A stretch of 64,000 bases of DNA from Streptomyces globosus (GCF_003325375.1 NZ_CP030862.1:371001-435000), one strand, 5' to 3'; positions 27,209-37,791 are shown, numbered from the stretch's first letter. The notes: generated by a model from the sequence alone, not told the origin. Program-made: numbers and translations.

Positions 27209-28209
27209 GAGTGTGCTCCGAACTCCAATGGGATGTTGTCGATCAGCCGGGTGGCGCCGACCTTTGCGGCGACGGCCAGCACGGCCCGCCCGGTGAAGTC
27301 CGGGCCGACGTCGGTGAAGTCCTCCGGATCCACCAGGGCCAGGTAGTCCAGCACCAGCGGCGGGTCGAGCCGCCCGGCCTCCTCCAGTACGTGCAGCGAG
27401 GCGGCGCGCACGGCGTCTGGCAGGCCCGTCCCCGCGGCGGACACGGCGTGCGCGTCGGCGGAGGCCCGGATCTCCCCGAGCCGGGCGAGGGCGGTGGCCC
27501 GCTCGTCGCTGGCGGGGGAGGCCTCGGCGCGGGCGCGCAGCGCGGCCTGCGCGGCGAGCCGGTCGCGGCCCGCGAACAGGGCCCGGGACAGGGCGAGGGC
27601 GGTGCGCCGCTCCGCCGTGTTCAGGTAGCGGTTGCGGGAGGACAGGGCGAGCCCGTCGTCCTCGCGGACGGTCGGTACGCCGACGATCTCGACGGGGAAG
27701 TTCAGATCGGTCGCCATCCGCCGGATCAGGGCGAGCTGCTGGGCGTCCTTCTGGCCGAAGAGGGCCAGGTCGGGGCGGGTGAGGTGGAGCAGCTTGGCGA
27801 CGACGGTGAGCATCCCGTCGAAGTGCCCGGGCCGGGTGGCGCCCTCAAGCCGCCCGCCCATGGGCCCGGAGCTGATCCGGACCTGCGGCGCGCCGCCGGG
27901 GTAGACCTCCTCGACGGCCGGGGCGAACACGGCGTCGGCGCCGGCCTCCCGGGCCAGGGCGAGGTCGGCGTCGAGGGTGCGCGGGTAGCGGTCGAGGTCC
28001 TCGTTCGCGCCGAACTGGAGCGGGTTGACGAAGACGGTGACGACGACCTGCCCCTCGGGCCCGGCCTGCTCGCGCGCGGTGCGGACCAGGGTCGCGTGCC
28101 CCTCGTGGAGGGCGCCCATGGTCATGACGACGGCCCGCGGGCCGGAGCCCGCCCGCGGCAGCTTGGCCAGCTCCTCGGCGGTGTCGATCAGCAGCAGGTC
28201 GCGGCTCAC
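27205..28209 (-). CDS. panC: pantothenate synthetase
   Basis: 334 residues, somewhat longer than the usual 280-310 because of an Ala-rich insertion near residues 210-250. It joins pantoate and beta-alanine using ATP. Motifs: [12 protein letters not shown] (HIGH-like), [30 protein letters not shown] and SSRNRYL (KMSKS-like). Its start overlaps the DUF2520 stop and its stop overlaps the nadB start, each by four bases. Confidence 0.96.
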   Translation of the reverse strand: MSRDLLLIDTAEELAKLPRAGSGPRAVVMTMGALHEGHATLVRTAREQAGPEGQVVVTVFVNPLQFGANEDLDRYPRTLDADLALAREAGADAVFAPAVEEVYPGGAPQVRISSGPMGGRLEGATRPGHFDGMLTVVAKLLHLTRPDLALFGQKDAQQLALIRRMATDLNFPVEIVGVPTVREDDGLALSSRNRYLNTAERRTALALSRALFAGRDRLAAQAALRARAEASPASDERATALARLGEIRASADAHAVSAAGTGLPDAVRAASLHVLEEAGRLDPPLVLDYLALVDPEDFTDVGPDFTGRAVLAVAAKVGATRLIDNIPLEFGAHS

Positions 28210-29156
28210 CGGCCGTCGCTCCCTTCGGCGCCGCCCGCGGCGTCGGCGCTGTCTGCGAGGACCCCCAGGAGGTCCTCGGCGAGTTCGGGCTTGAGCAGTC
28301 CGTGCGCCAGCGCGCGGTCGGCCGTCGTACGGGCCATCGCCAGGTATCCGGAGACCGTGCCCGGAGCGTGCTTGCGCAGCTCCGACACGTGCGCGGCGAC
28401 CGTGCCGGCGTCACCCCGGGCCACCGGCCCGGTCAGCGCGGCGTCGCCCGAGCGCAGGGCGTTGTCCAGGGCGGCGCCCAGCAGCGGGCCGAGCATCCGG
28501 TCCGGGTGCTCCACGCCGGCCTTGCGCAGCAGCTCCATGGCCTGCGCGACCAGCGTGACGAGGTGGTTGGCGCCGAGGGCCAGGCCCGCGTGGTACAGCG
28601 GGCGGGCCTCCTCCGCGATCCACTCCGGCTCGCCGCCCATCTCGATGACCAGCGCCTGCGCGGCGAGCCGCAGCTCCTCGGGGGCGGTGACGCCGAAGGA
28701 GCAGCCGGCGAGCCGCTGCACGTCGACCTCGGTGCCGGTGAAGGTCATCGCCGGGTGCAGCGCCAGCGGGAGCGCGCCCGCACGGCGGGCCGGGTCCAGG
28801 ACGGAGGCCCCGTACCGGCCCGAGGTGTGCACGAGGAGCTGCCCGGGCCGGACGGCGCCGGTCTCGGAGAGGCCCTGCACCAGCCCGGGCAGGGCGTCGT
28901 CGGGGACGGTCAGCAGCACCAGGTCGGCCAGCTCCAGCACCCGCGCGGGCGGGACGAGCGGCACGCCGGGCAGCATCCGCTCCGCGCGGCGGCGGGAGGC
29001 GTCGGAGACGCCGGAGACGGCGACGGGCCGGTGGCCGGCCAGCCGGAGGGCGCAGGCCAGCGCGGGGCCGACCCGGCCGGCCCCGACGACGCCGACGGAC
29101 AGCCGGGCGGGCCGGGCGGACGGATCCGGGGGTTCCGTCGGATGGGGTGCGTTCAC
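28206..29156 (-). CDS. Rossmann-like and DUF2520 domain protein
   Basis: 316 residues: an N-terminal NAD(P)-binding fold with [13 protein letters not shown], then a helical DUF2520 domain ([15 protein letters not shown]). The overall layout resembles 6-phosphogluconate dehydrogenase and ketopantoate reductase-type enzymes. It is the first gene of the operon and is coupled to panC, so a role in pantoate supply is tempting; the family has no proven reaction that I know of. The GTG start has a GGAAGG ribosome site. Confidence 0.85.
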   Translation of the reverse strand: MNAPHPTEPPDPSARPARLSVGVVGAGRVGPALACALRLAGHRPVAVSGVSDASRRRAERMLPGVPLVPPARVLELADLVLLTVPDDALPGLVQGLSETGAVRPGQLLVHTSGRYGASVLDPARRAGALPLALHPAMTFTGTEVDVQRLAGCSFGVTAPEELRLAAQALVIEMGGEPEWIAEEARPLYHAGLALGANHLVTLVAQAMELLRKAGVEHPDRMLGPLLGAALDNALRSGDAALTGPVARGDAGTVAAHVSELRKHAPGTVSGYLAMARTTADRALAHGLLKPELAEDLLGVLADSADAAGGAEGSDGR

Positions 29157-29253
29157 GCGGGAAGGGCCTTCCGTTCCAGTCCGCGGGGGTACCGGACGAT
29201 ACGCCGCCATGCTAGCCCCTGGCCGCCGGGCGCGATCAGCGATGATCTGGGCC

Positions 29254-30402
29254 ATGACGGATGACATCGAGCGGGCGAACCGGCTGGTGGCGGCCGCCCG
29301 CACCGCGCGGCGCACGCTGTGGCGCGGCGCGGGCGAGGCCACGGTCGGCGAGCTGCTCGCCGACCTGGCCGCCCCGGACCCCGACGAGCCGGCGGACCTG
29401 TACGGCGACGGGGTCGTCGCCCGCCTGGAGGAGCGCGTGGCGCAGCTGCTCGGCATGGAGGCCGCCGCCTTCTTCCCCTCCGGGACCATGGCCCAGCAGG
29501 TCGCCCTGCGCTGCTGGGCCGGCCGCACCGGCAGCCCGGTCGTGGCCCTGCACCCGATGAGCCACCCCGAGGTGTGGGAGGGCGGCGCCCTGTCGCTGGT
29601 CTCGGGGCTGCGCACGGTCCACCCGACGCGGGAGCCGCGCCAGCCGACCGCCGAGGAGGTCGCCGGGCTCGCGGAGCCGTTCGGGACGCTGGTGCTGGAG
29701 CTGCCGCTGCGCGACGCCGGCTTCCTGCTGCCGTCCTGGGAGGAGCTCGAAGAGCTCGTCGGCGCGGCCCGGGAGCGGGACGCGGTCGTCCACTTCGACG
29801 GGGCCCGGCTGTGGGAGTCCACCGTCCGCTTCGGCCGCCCGCTGCCCGAGATCGCCGGACTCGCCGACTCCGTCTACGTCTCCTTCTACAAGTCGCTGGG
29901 CGGCCTCAGCGGGGCCGCCCTCGCCGGGCCGGCCGCGCTGGTGGAGGAGGCCCGGGTGTGGCGCCACCGCTACGGCGGCCAGGTCTTCCGCCAGTTCCCG
30001 CAGGCCCTGTCGGCGCTGGCCGGACTGGAGCGGGAGCTGCCCCGGCTGCCGTTGTACGTCGCCCACGCGCGGACCGTCGCCAAGGCCCTGCGGGAGGGCT
30101 TCGCCGCCGCCGGGACGCCCTGGTTCCGGATCCATCCGGAGGAGCCGCACACCCACCAGTTCCAGGTGTGGCTGCCGTACGCGGCGGACCTCCTGACCGA
30201 GGCGGGGATCCGGCTCGCGGAGGAGACCGGCACGATGCTGTTCCGCAGCTGGTCGCCGGGGCCCGTGCCCGGTCTGTCCGTGACGGAGGCGGAGGTGGGC
30301 GCGCCCGGCCTGGAGTGGAGCGCCGAGGACGTCGTCCGCGCCGTGGAATCCTTCGCCACCCGCCTGGAACCGGCCACGACGCACCGAATTCGGCCGAAGT
30401 AG
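29254..30402 (+). CDS. threonine aldolase-like PLP enzyme (beta-eliminating lyase family)
   Basis: 382 residues with the fold-type I PLP pattern of low-specificity L-threonine aldolase: FPSGTMAQQ near residue 70, the HFDGARLWES motif that contacts PLP, and the Schiff-base Lys in VSFYKSLGGLSG. Such enzymes cleave L-threonine or L-allo-threonine to glycine and acetaldehyde. The N-terminal LWRGAGEATVGELLADL region is longer than in E. coli LtaE. The exact substrate is not readable. It is divergent from the panC operon. Confidence 0.85.
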   Translation: MTDDIERANRLVAAARTARRTLWRGAGEATVGELLADLAAPDPDEPADLYGDGVVARLEERVAQLLGMEAAAFFPSGTMAQQVALRCWAGRTGSPVVALHPMSHPEVWEGGALSLVSGLRTVHPTREPRQPTAEEVAGLAEPFGTLVLELPLRDAGFLLPSWEELEELVGAARERDAVVHFDGARLWESTVRFGRPLPEIAGLADSVYVSFYKSLGGLSGAALAGPAALVEEARVWRHRYGGQVFRQFPQALSALAGLERELPRLPLYVAHARTVAKALREGFAAAGTPWFRIHPEEPHTHQFQVWLPYAADLLTEAGIRLAEETGTMLFRSWSPGPVPGLSVTEAEVGAPGLEWSAEDVVRAVESFATRLEPATTHRIRPK

Positions 30403-30475
30403 CCGAACGGGGCCCGCCCCGGAGTTACCGTCCCACCACGGGAAGCACCAGCCCGTCCCTCGGAGGAGAGACCAC

Positions 30476-30661
30476 ATGACCGCTCACCCCGCCTGGCAGA
30501 AGTCCTCGTACTGCGGCGACGGAGATGCCTGCGTCTACGTGTCCGCCGCCCCCGGCCACCTCGTGCGCGTCGCCGACCTGAGCGACCCGGCGCACCTCGT
30601 CCTGGCCACCACGCAGGCCGCGTGGGCCGACTTCCTGCGGGCCGTCAAGGAGCACGGCTGA
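30476..30661 (+). CDS. DUF397 domain protein
   Basis: 61 residues with the DUF397 pattern (WQKSSYCGDGDACVYVS, LVRVADLSDP, WADFLRAVKEHG). It has a GGAGGAGA ribosome site and ATG start. In Streptomyces these proteins usually sit next to a helix-turn-helix (XRE-type) regulator such as the BldB/WhiJ-like modules; none is adjacent here. Confidence 0.9.
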   Translation: MTAHPAWQKSSYCGDGDACVYVSAAPGHLVRVADLSDPAHLVLATTQAAWADFLRAVKEHG

Positions 30662-30761
30662 CGCAGGCCGGCCGCCGCGGGTCCCCCGGGCGCCGCCCGG
30701 CCGCCGCGCCGCAAACGCGACGATCAGGGGATTTTGTCCGATTAGCGCGTATCTTCGGCCC

Positions 30762-31394
30762 ATGCCCACGCCCTACGGAACCCGCGGCGGCATGGCGTTC
30801 AGCGCCGCCGAGCTGCGCGTGCTCAGGCGCACGCTCGCCCGTGCCCTCCAGCCCTCACCGGCCCCGCCGACGGCCGCCGAGGTCCAGGACTGCCTGCACC
30901 TCGCCCAGGCGGTGGACGACGCGGCCCGGGAGGCGGGCCGGCTCAGAGCGTTCCTCCTCGCCGACCTCGACCGCTACCGCAGAGCCCTCCCCGGCAGCCG
31001 CTCCGGCTACCTGGGACTCCTCGCGGACGCCCTCGCCGCCGGCTGCGAGCCGCTCCCCGAGGACCTGGACGCCCTGCGCGGCCTGCGCCCGCACCCGGCC
31101 GCCGAGGCGCTGCTGGAGCGGATCCGCACCGCGGCCGAGCACCCCCTGCCCCGCCGCAGGCCGGTCGTCGGCCCGCCGCGCACCCGGCTGCTGGCACTGG
31201 CCGGCGGCCGGGAGGGCGGCCAGGAGCCGCCGCCGCGGCCCAAGCCCGGCCCGAAGGAGCCGGCCCGGCCCCAGCGGCCCGCGGAGCGGCCGGGCGAGCG
31301 GCCCGCGCAGCGGCCCGTACCGACCCCGGGCGAGGTGTTCCCGCCGCGCCGCAGGCCGACCCCGCCCCCGGCGGCGGACCTGGCCGCCGGGTAG
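30762..31394 (+). CDS. conserved hypothetical protein, Pro/Arg-rich tail
   Basis: 210 residues. The first 125 residues are helical and charged (FSAAELRVLRRTLARAL, EVQDCLHLAQAVDDAAREAGRLR); the C-terminal 85 are Pro/Arg-rich and probably disordered. A TATCTT -10 box ends six bases before the ATG, so the transcript is probably leaderless. No named domain is recognised; it looks like Streptomyces proteins of unknown function near NAGS and lsr2. Confidence 0.7.
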   Translation: MPTPYGTRGGMAFSAAELRVLRRTLARALQPSPAPPTAAEVQDCLHLAQAVDDAAREAGRLRAFLLADLDRYRRALPGSRSGYLGLLADALAAGCEPLPEDLDALRGLRPHPAAEALLERIRTAAEHPLPRRRPVVGPPRTRLLALAGGREGGQEPPPRPKPGPKEPARPQRPAERPGERPAQRPVPTPGEVFPPRRRPTPPPAADLAAG

Positions 31395-31408
31395 CTACGC
31401 TGGGGGGC

Positions 31409-31576
31409 ATGGACTACGTTTCCGCGCTCCTTCCCCCCGTCGTCATGGCCGCGTTCTTCATCGCCCTCATCGTGACGATCGTGAAGAGCCAGGGCGGCGC
31501 CAACAAGGCGAAGGAGGACGCGGCCGTCGACGCCGCGCTCGCCCGCGCCGAGTCCGCCCGGCAGTCGCAGCCCTGA
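31409..31576 (+). CDS. small single-pass membrane protein
   Basis: 55 residues. One hydrophobic helix (about residues 5-25, LLPPVVMAAFFIALIVTIV) is followed by a charged Ala/Lys/Glu tail that looks helical. The ATG is seven bases after a TACGCT -10 box, suggesting a leaderless message, and 14 bases after the previous stop. Its short, well-formed topology and codon use support a real gene. Function unknown. Confidence 0.65.
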   Translation: MDYVSALLPPVVMAAFFIALIVTIVKSQGGANKAKEDAAVDAALARAESARQSQP

Positions 31577-31677
31577 CGGGCCGAGCACGACCCGGGCGTA
31601 CGGCCTTCCGGCCGTGCGCCCGATTTTTGTGCCCCTTTCCGCGCGCAATTCCGTACATTCCGCACTATCGTGCAGGT

Positions 31678-32151
31678 GTGCCCCGGCCCTTGGGAGAACT
31701 CGAAGACGCCGTCATGACGCGGGTGTGGCAGTGGAACCGCCCCGTCACGGTGAGGGAAGTCCTGGAGGACCTCCAGCAGGAGCGGTCCATCGCCTACACC
31801 ACGGTCATGACCGTGATGGACAACCTCCACCAGAAGGGCTGGGTCCGCCGCGAGGCCGAGGGCCGCGCCTACCGCTACACGGCCGTCTCCACCCGGGCCG
31901 CCTACTCCGCCGCCCTGATGAACGAGGCCTGGTCGACCAGCGACAGCCCGGCCGCCGCCCTGGTCGCCTTCTTCGGCATGATGTCCGCCGAGCAGCGCGA
32001 GGCCCTCCGCGACGCCATCCGCATCGTCCAGCACGACGACGAGGCGGCCGCCGAACCGGCCCCGCAGGCCCCGGCCGCCGCCGAGCCGCCCCCGCAGGAG
32101 CCGCCGGCCGCGGAGGGCTCCGCCGGGCAGGCCGCGGCACCGGGGCGATAG
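31678..32151 (+). CDS. BlaI/MecI/CopY-family transcriptional regulator
   Basis: 157 residues from the GTG at 31678: winged helix of the BlaI family (PRPLGELEDAVMTRVWQW, VTVREVLEDLQQERSIAYTTVMTVMDNLHQKGW) and an acidic Ala/Pro/Glu tail. BlaI-type repressors are usually cut by a BlaR1-type membrane protease, but no such gene is adjacent. A TATCGT -10 box lies exactly six bases before the GTG, so the transcript is likely leaderless. Confidence 0.92.
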   Translation: MPRPLGELEDAVMTRVWQWNRPVTVREVLEDLQQERSIAYTTVMTVMDNLHQKGWVRREAEGRAYRYTAVSTRAAYSAALMNEAWSTSDSPAAALVAFFGMMSAEQREALRDAIRIVQHDDEAAAEPAPQAPAAAEPPPQEPPAAEGSAGQAAAPGR

Positions 32152-32160
32152 CGTCCGGCC

Positions 32161-32691
32161 ATGGCCGACATTTCCGCTGCCCCCGCAGAAACGGTGACGA
32201 TCCGCCGTGCCCGCACCCGCGATGTCCGCGCACTGCGCAGACTGCTGGACCAGTACGTGCACCAGCGGATCCTCCTCGACAAAGCCCCCGTCGTCCTTTA
32301 CGAGGACATCCAGGAGTTCTGGGTGGCCGAACGGGACTCCGACGGCGTGGTCGTCGGCTGCGGCGCTCTCCACGTCATGTGGGAGGACCTCGCCGAAGTC
32401 CGCACTCTCGCCGTCGACCGCGACGTGAAGGGGGGCGGTGTCGGCCACCTCCTGCTCGTGCAGTTGTTGGAGACCGCCCGCGCCCTCGGCGTCAGCCGGG
32501 TTTTCTGCCTCACCTTCGAAGTGGACTTCTTCGCGAAGCACGGCTTCGTCGAGATCGGGGAGACCCCGGTCGAGACCGATGTCTACATGGAGCTCCTCCG
32601 TTCCTATGACGAGGGCGTCGCCGAGTTCCTCGGTCTCGAACGGGTGAAGCCGAACACGTTGGGCAACAGCCGCATGCTTCTGCGTCTCTGA
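32161..32691 (+). CDS. argA: amino-acid N-acetyltransferase (N-acetylglutamate synthase type, GNAT)
   Basis: 176 residues. The GNAT core has VVVGCGALHV, LAVDRDVKGGGVGHLLL (acetyl-CoA pyrophosphate loop) and FFAKHGFVEIG. Length and motifs match the short actinobacterial N-acetylglutamate synthase that starts arginine synthesis, rather than the long E. coli ArgA with its kinase-like domain. A TAGCGT -10 box ends six bases before the ATG. It follows the BlaI-type gene by nine bases. Confidence 0.85.
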   Translation: MADISAAPAETVTIRRARTRDVRALRRLLDQYVHQRILLDKAPVVLYEDIQEFWVAERDSDGVVVGCGALHVMWEDLAEVRTLAVDRDVKGGGVGHLLLVQLLETARALGVSRVFCLTFEVDFFAKHGFVEIGETPVETDVYMELLRSYDEGVAEFLGLERVKPNTLGNSRMLLRL

Positions 32692-32797
32692 TCGATCACG
32701 GCGGCTTTTCCCGGGGTCCGCGCACCTGTGGCCTATGTCCGAATCGCGCACGTTTCCCTCCCCGTTGCGGTCCTGAACCTCTCCCCGGGGGTTTGTG

Positions 32798-32811
32798 TTT
32801 TCCCCGGAAAA
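32798..32811 (+). promoter_or_regulatory. TTTTCC-CC-GGAAAA palindrome in the lsr2 leader
   Basis: A perfect 6-bp inverted repeat with a 2-base centre lies 45 bases before the lsr2 start, in a T-rich stretch unlike the surrounding GC-rich DNA. It may be an Lsr2 autoregulatory site or a stem-loop. Confidence 0.4.
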
Positions 32812-32815
32812 GCGG

Positions 32816-32851
32816 TTTCCTTTCCGCGTACTGCTTTTCGATGAAAGGAAA
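32816..32851 (+). promoter_or_regulatory. hairpin sequestering the lsr2 ribosome binding site
   Basis: TTTCCTTTC (32816-32824) pairs perfectly with GAAAGGAAA (32843-32851), with an 18-base loop. The 3' arm contains the AAAGGA ribosome site of lsr2. Confidence 0.55.
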
Positions 32852-32855
32852 TCCG

Positions 32856-33194
32856 GTGGCACAGAAGGTTCAGGTCCTTCTTGTCGACGACCTCGACGGT
32901 GGCGAGGCGGACGAGACCGTGACGTTCGCTCTGGATGGCAAGACCTACGAGATCGACCTCACCACCGCCAACGCGGAAAAGCTCCGTGGTCTGCTCGAGC
33001 CGTACACCAAGAGCGGGCGCCGCACCGGCGGCCGTGCCGCAGCCGGCCGCGCCAAGGGCCGCGCCGCCTCCGGCTCCGGACACCCGGACACCGCCGAGAT
33101 CCGCGCGTGGGCCAAGGCCCAGGGGATGAACGTCAACGACCGCGGGCGCGTCCCGGCCGAGATCCGCGAGGCCTACGAGAACGCCAAGGGCTGA
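32856..33194 (+). CDS. lsr2: Lsr2 nucleoid-associated protein
   Basis: 112 residues, the family length. Lsr2 bridges AT-rich DNA and silences foreign or specialised-metabolism genes (an H-NS analogue). The N-terminal dimerisation domain (AQKVQVLLVDDLDGGEA, TYEIDL) is followed by a basic linker and the C-terminal DNA-binding helix pair with the RGR minor-groove motif (NDRGRVPAEI). The GTG at 32856 is chosen because family members begin MAQKV; an in-frame ATG five codons upstream (32841) lies inside the ribosome-site hairpin. Confidence 0.97.
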   Translation: MAQKVQVLLVDDLDGGEADETVTFALDGKTYEIDLTTANAEKLRGLLEPYTKSGRRTGGRAAAGRAKGRAASGSGHPDTAEIRAWAKAQGMNVNDRGRVPAEIREAYENAKG

Positions 33195-33742
33195 CCGCTC
33201 AGCGGCGTGCGCCGCCGCAGCCGCGCCCGGTGGCACTCCGTCGCCGCCGCGGCTACCAGGCGCACGAGATCGGGCCGCTCCGCGGCCCCGCCGCCCCGCC
33301 CGGGACCGGGCAGGGCGGGCAGCAGGGCCTCGCACCCCGGTCCGGGGGGCCGCAGCCACACGGCGGCCCCCCGGAGGCTTCCCCGCGGCCACCGCCCCGG
33401 TGGGACCGGGGCGGTGAAGGCACCGCCCCCACCCAGGGCGGTGAGGTCCAGGGCGACCCCGCCCCACTCCAGCCAGTCCAGCAGCCCGCCCAGCTCGTCT
33501 GCGCTCCCCGCGGCCAGCAGGAAGCGCATCCGGCCGCCCTCCAGGGCGACGGGACCCGTCGGCACGGTCCGCCGCAGCAGCTCCGCCCCCGCATCGGACG
33601 GCAGCTCCAGGGCGTCGAACCGGATCCCGGTGGGCAGTGCGCCGGGCGGGCCGCCCACCACGGGCCAGCCGAGGACGTCCTCGTACCAGGAGTCGAATCC
33701 GGCGTCCGGGGCGGAGCGGGGCGGCGGAACGGTGAAGGCCAT
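33173..33742 (-). CDS. SCO3374-family protein
   Basis: 189 residues. It begins FTVPPPRSAPDAGFDSWYEDVLGWP and has regularly spaced Leu/Gly segments; it belongs to a Streptomyces-specific family that I recall as SCO3374-like, of unknown function. Its 3' end overlaps the lsr2 3' end by 22 bases in convergent orientation, so no terminator separates them. Its start faces the clpC upstream region. Confidence 0.75.
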   Translation of the reverse strand: MAFTVPPPRSAPDAGFDSWYEDVLGWPVVGGPPGALPTGIRFDALELPSDAGAELLRRTVPTGPVALEGGRMRFLLAAGSADELGGLLDWLEWGGVALDLTALGGGGAFTAPVPPGRWPRGSLRGAAVWLRPPGPGCEALLPALPGPGRGGGAAERPDLVRLVAAAATECHRARLRRRTPLSGQPLAFS

Positions 33743-33847
33743 GCCCGGAGCAACTCCGGGAGGCCCGCCGGGTTACGCTGGGCGTCCCGACAGGTGCGGA
33801 ACGTAAAGCCCGCCGCCGGCGGAGTCCCGCATTCGGGACGGAATCGT

Positions 33848-33861
33848 GTTCGCCCGTAGCG
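33848..33861 (+). promoter_or_regulatory. ClgR-type operator 1 upstream of clpC
   Basis: GTTCGC-CCGTA-GCG fits the GTTCGC-N5-GCG box bound by the actinobacterial activator ClgR of clp and lon genes, as I recall it from published work. Confidence 0.55.
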
Positions 33862-33952
33862 GAGGGACGCGGTGCCGCGGGCATGGAGTGTCAGTGTGCA
33901 CGGGTAAGACATTCCTAGTGGATCGGGGCGACACGCTGATTTGAGCGGTTCC

Positions 33953-33966
33953 GTTCGCCATCGGCG
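33953..33966 (+). promoter_or_regulatory. ClgR-type operator 2 upstream of clpC
   Basis: GTTCGC-CATCG-GCG fits the same box as at 33848. The two copies are 105 bases apart (about ten helical turns) and both face clpC. Confidence 0.6.
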
Positions 33967-33997
33967 TACACGTGTGACGGGTATCTGCCTGGCCTGC

Positions 33998-34024
33998 GGG
34001 AACATCGTCTCGCACCATCGGGTT
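33998..34024 (+). promoter_or_regulatory. candidate SigR-dependent promoter of clpC
   Basis: GGGAAC, 18 bases, then GTT matches the SigR (disulphide stress) promoter pattern GGAAY-N18-GTT. It predicts a start near 34031 and a 160-base leader. The rest of 33743-34191 shows no gene. Confidence 0.55.
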
Positions 34025-34191
34025 GGAGCAGTTGTCGGCTGTTGGAGCCGGTTTTCCCCAGGACACGGGGGTGAGCCGCGGACGGATGTCGGCAGTTGGA
34101 ATGAGCTGTCCCGCCCCGCGGGACTAGCATGCGGAAGGACAGGGCGGGGACCGACCCCGAACTGCCCGACCGCTCTGAGGAGCGATAAACG

Positions 34192-36717
<2,526 letters not shown>

Positions 36718-36749
36718 CCGCGCGGTCCGCACAGGCGGCCTGACGCACC

Positions 36750-36789
36750 AGGGGCGGCCCCGGAACCACTCGGTTCCGGGGCCGCCCCT
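36750..36789 (+). terminator. intrinsic terminator of clpC
   Basis: A perfect 18-bp stem (36750-36767 with 36772-36789), a 4-base loop and a short T run follow the clpC stop. Confidence 0.85.
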
Positions 36790-36959
36790 TTGCGTCGGCG
36801 GCGCCCCCGCGGGCACTCTCCGGGCCGCGGAACCCGCCCCGCAGGGCCCGCAGGGGCCTCCGGCCGGTGACAAGGGGCACAGGGCAAAACGGACGTCCTA
36901 TGACCTTTCGTAGATCCAGTGTCCGATTTGTCCCCACCCTGCCCCTGGCATCAGTGCTG

Positions 36960-37128
36960 GCAGCGGGCGGTCTACGGCCTGCGTCACACGACCCCCGGCT
37001 ACGAGCCGGGGTAGTAAAAGGGACGTTTGGGGATGGCGTGGGGCGCGGGTTACCAATGAGGGGCAAGCCCGGCACCCGGTCGCACAGCGTGCCGGGCCGC
37101 CTGATGCCTGACTGCCCTTGTCCCCGGC
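36960..37128 (+). promoter_or_regulatory. structured 5' leader of the M23 peptidase gene; possible c-di-AMP riboswitch
   Basis: The 353 bases between the clpC terminator and the M23 gene carry no ORF but strong structure: CCCCGGCT/AGCCGGGG (36993-37000 with 37004-37011) and a 9-bp stem (37067-37075 with 37089-37097). The stretch GGGTTACCAATGAGGGGCAA resembles, loosely, conserved parts of the ydaO-type c-di-AMP riboswitch that controls cell-wall hydrolases in Streptomyces. The match is weak by eye. Confidence 0.3.
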
Positions 37129-37142
37129 CCCGGAGGTCTTTC

Positions 37143-37763
37143 ATGTCCGCGAAGCGCGTCACCACCCCCCGTACCCGTCTCGCCATCGGCGCAACCGCCA
37201 TCGGTGCGGCCCTGGCCCTGGGTGCCGGGACCGGCTCCGCGTTCGCCGACGAGGCCCCCACCAGCCTGACCGCCACCGCCGAGCTGGTCGCCGCGCAGGC
37301 GTCCGCCCAGGCCTCCGCCGCCGCCCAGGCCTCCGCCAAGGCCGGCGCCTGGCAGAAGCCGCTCTCCACCTACACGCTCAGCGCCACGTACGGCAAGGGC
37401 GGCAACCTGTGGTCGCGCAAGCACTCCGGCCAGGACTTCGCCGTCCCGGTGGGCACCCCGGTCAAGTCCGTCTCCGCCGGCGTCGTCGTCAAGGCCGGCC
37501 CCAACGGCGGCGGCGACGGCCCTGCCTACGGCAACGCCGTCGTGGTCAAGCACGCGGGCGGCACCTACTCGCAGTACGCGCACCTGTCCAAGATCCAGGT
37601 GAAGGTCGGCCAGAAGGTCGCGAAGGGCAAGCAGATCGCCCTCTCCGGCAACACCGGCAACTCGACCGGCCCGCACCTCCACTTCGAGATCCGGACCACC
37701 CCGAACTACGGCTCCTCCGTCAACCCGGTCGCCTTCCTGCGCGCCGCCGGCGTCACCCTCTGA
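37143..37763 (+). CDS. secreted M23 (LytM-type) peptidoglycan endopeptidase
   Basis: 206 residues. A signal peptide (residues 1-35, ends GSAFA) is followed by an Ala/Gln/Ser linker and an M23 domain from about 75. Zinc and catalytic residues are all present: His94 and Asp98 (RKHSGQDF), His147 (QYAHLS) and His178/His180 (GPHLHFE). It should cut stem-peptide cross-bridges in the wall. The ATG has a GGAGG ribosome site. A long structured leader precedes it, and disA, which makes c-di-AMP, lies 8 kb away. Confidence 0.93.
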   Translation: MSAKRVTTPRTRLAIGATAIGAALALGAGTGSAFADEAPTSLTATAELVAAQASAQASAAAQASAKAGAWQKPLSTYTLSATYGKGGNLWSRKHSGQDFAVPVGTPVKSVSAGVVVKAGPNGGGDGPAYGNAVVVKHAGGTYSQYAHLSKIQVKVGQKVAKGKQIALSGNTGNSTGPHLHFEIRTTPNYGSSVNPVAFLRAAGVTL

Positions 37764-37791
37764 CCCGGAGCCCCTCCGAACGGCACGGCAG

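Noticed and set aside
31620..31680. A BlaI-type operator in front of the BlaI-family gene.
   Set aside because: I do not find the TACA/TGTA dyad of known BlaI sites; only a loose TACATT is present, which is not symmetric.
33743..34191. A CtsR operator before clpC.
   Set aside because: CtsR belongs to Firmicutes and its tandem heptamer is absent; ClgR and SigR patterns fit instead.
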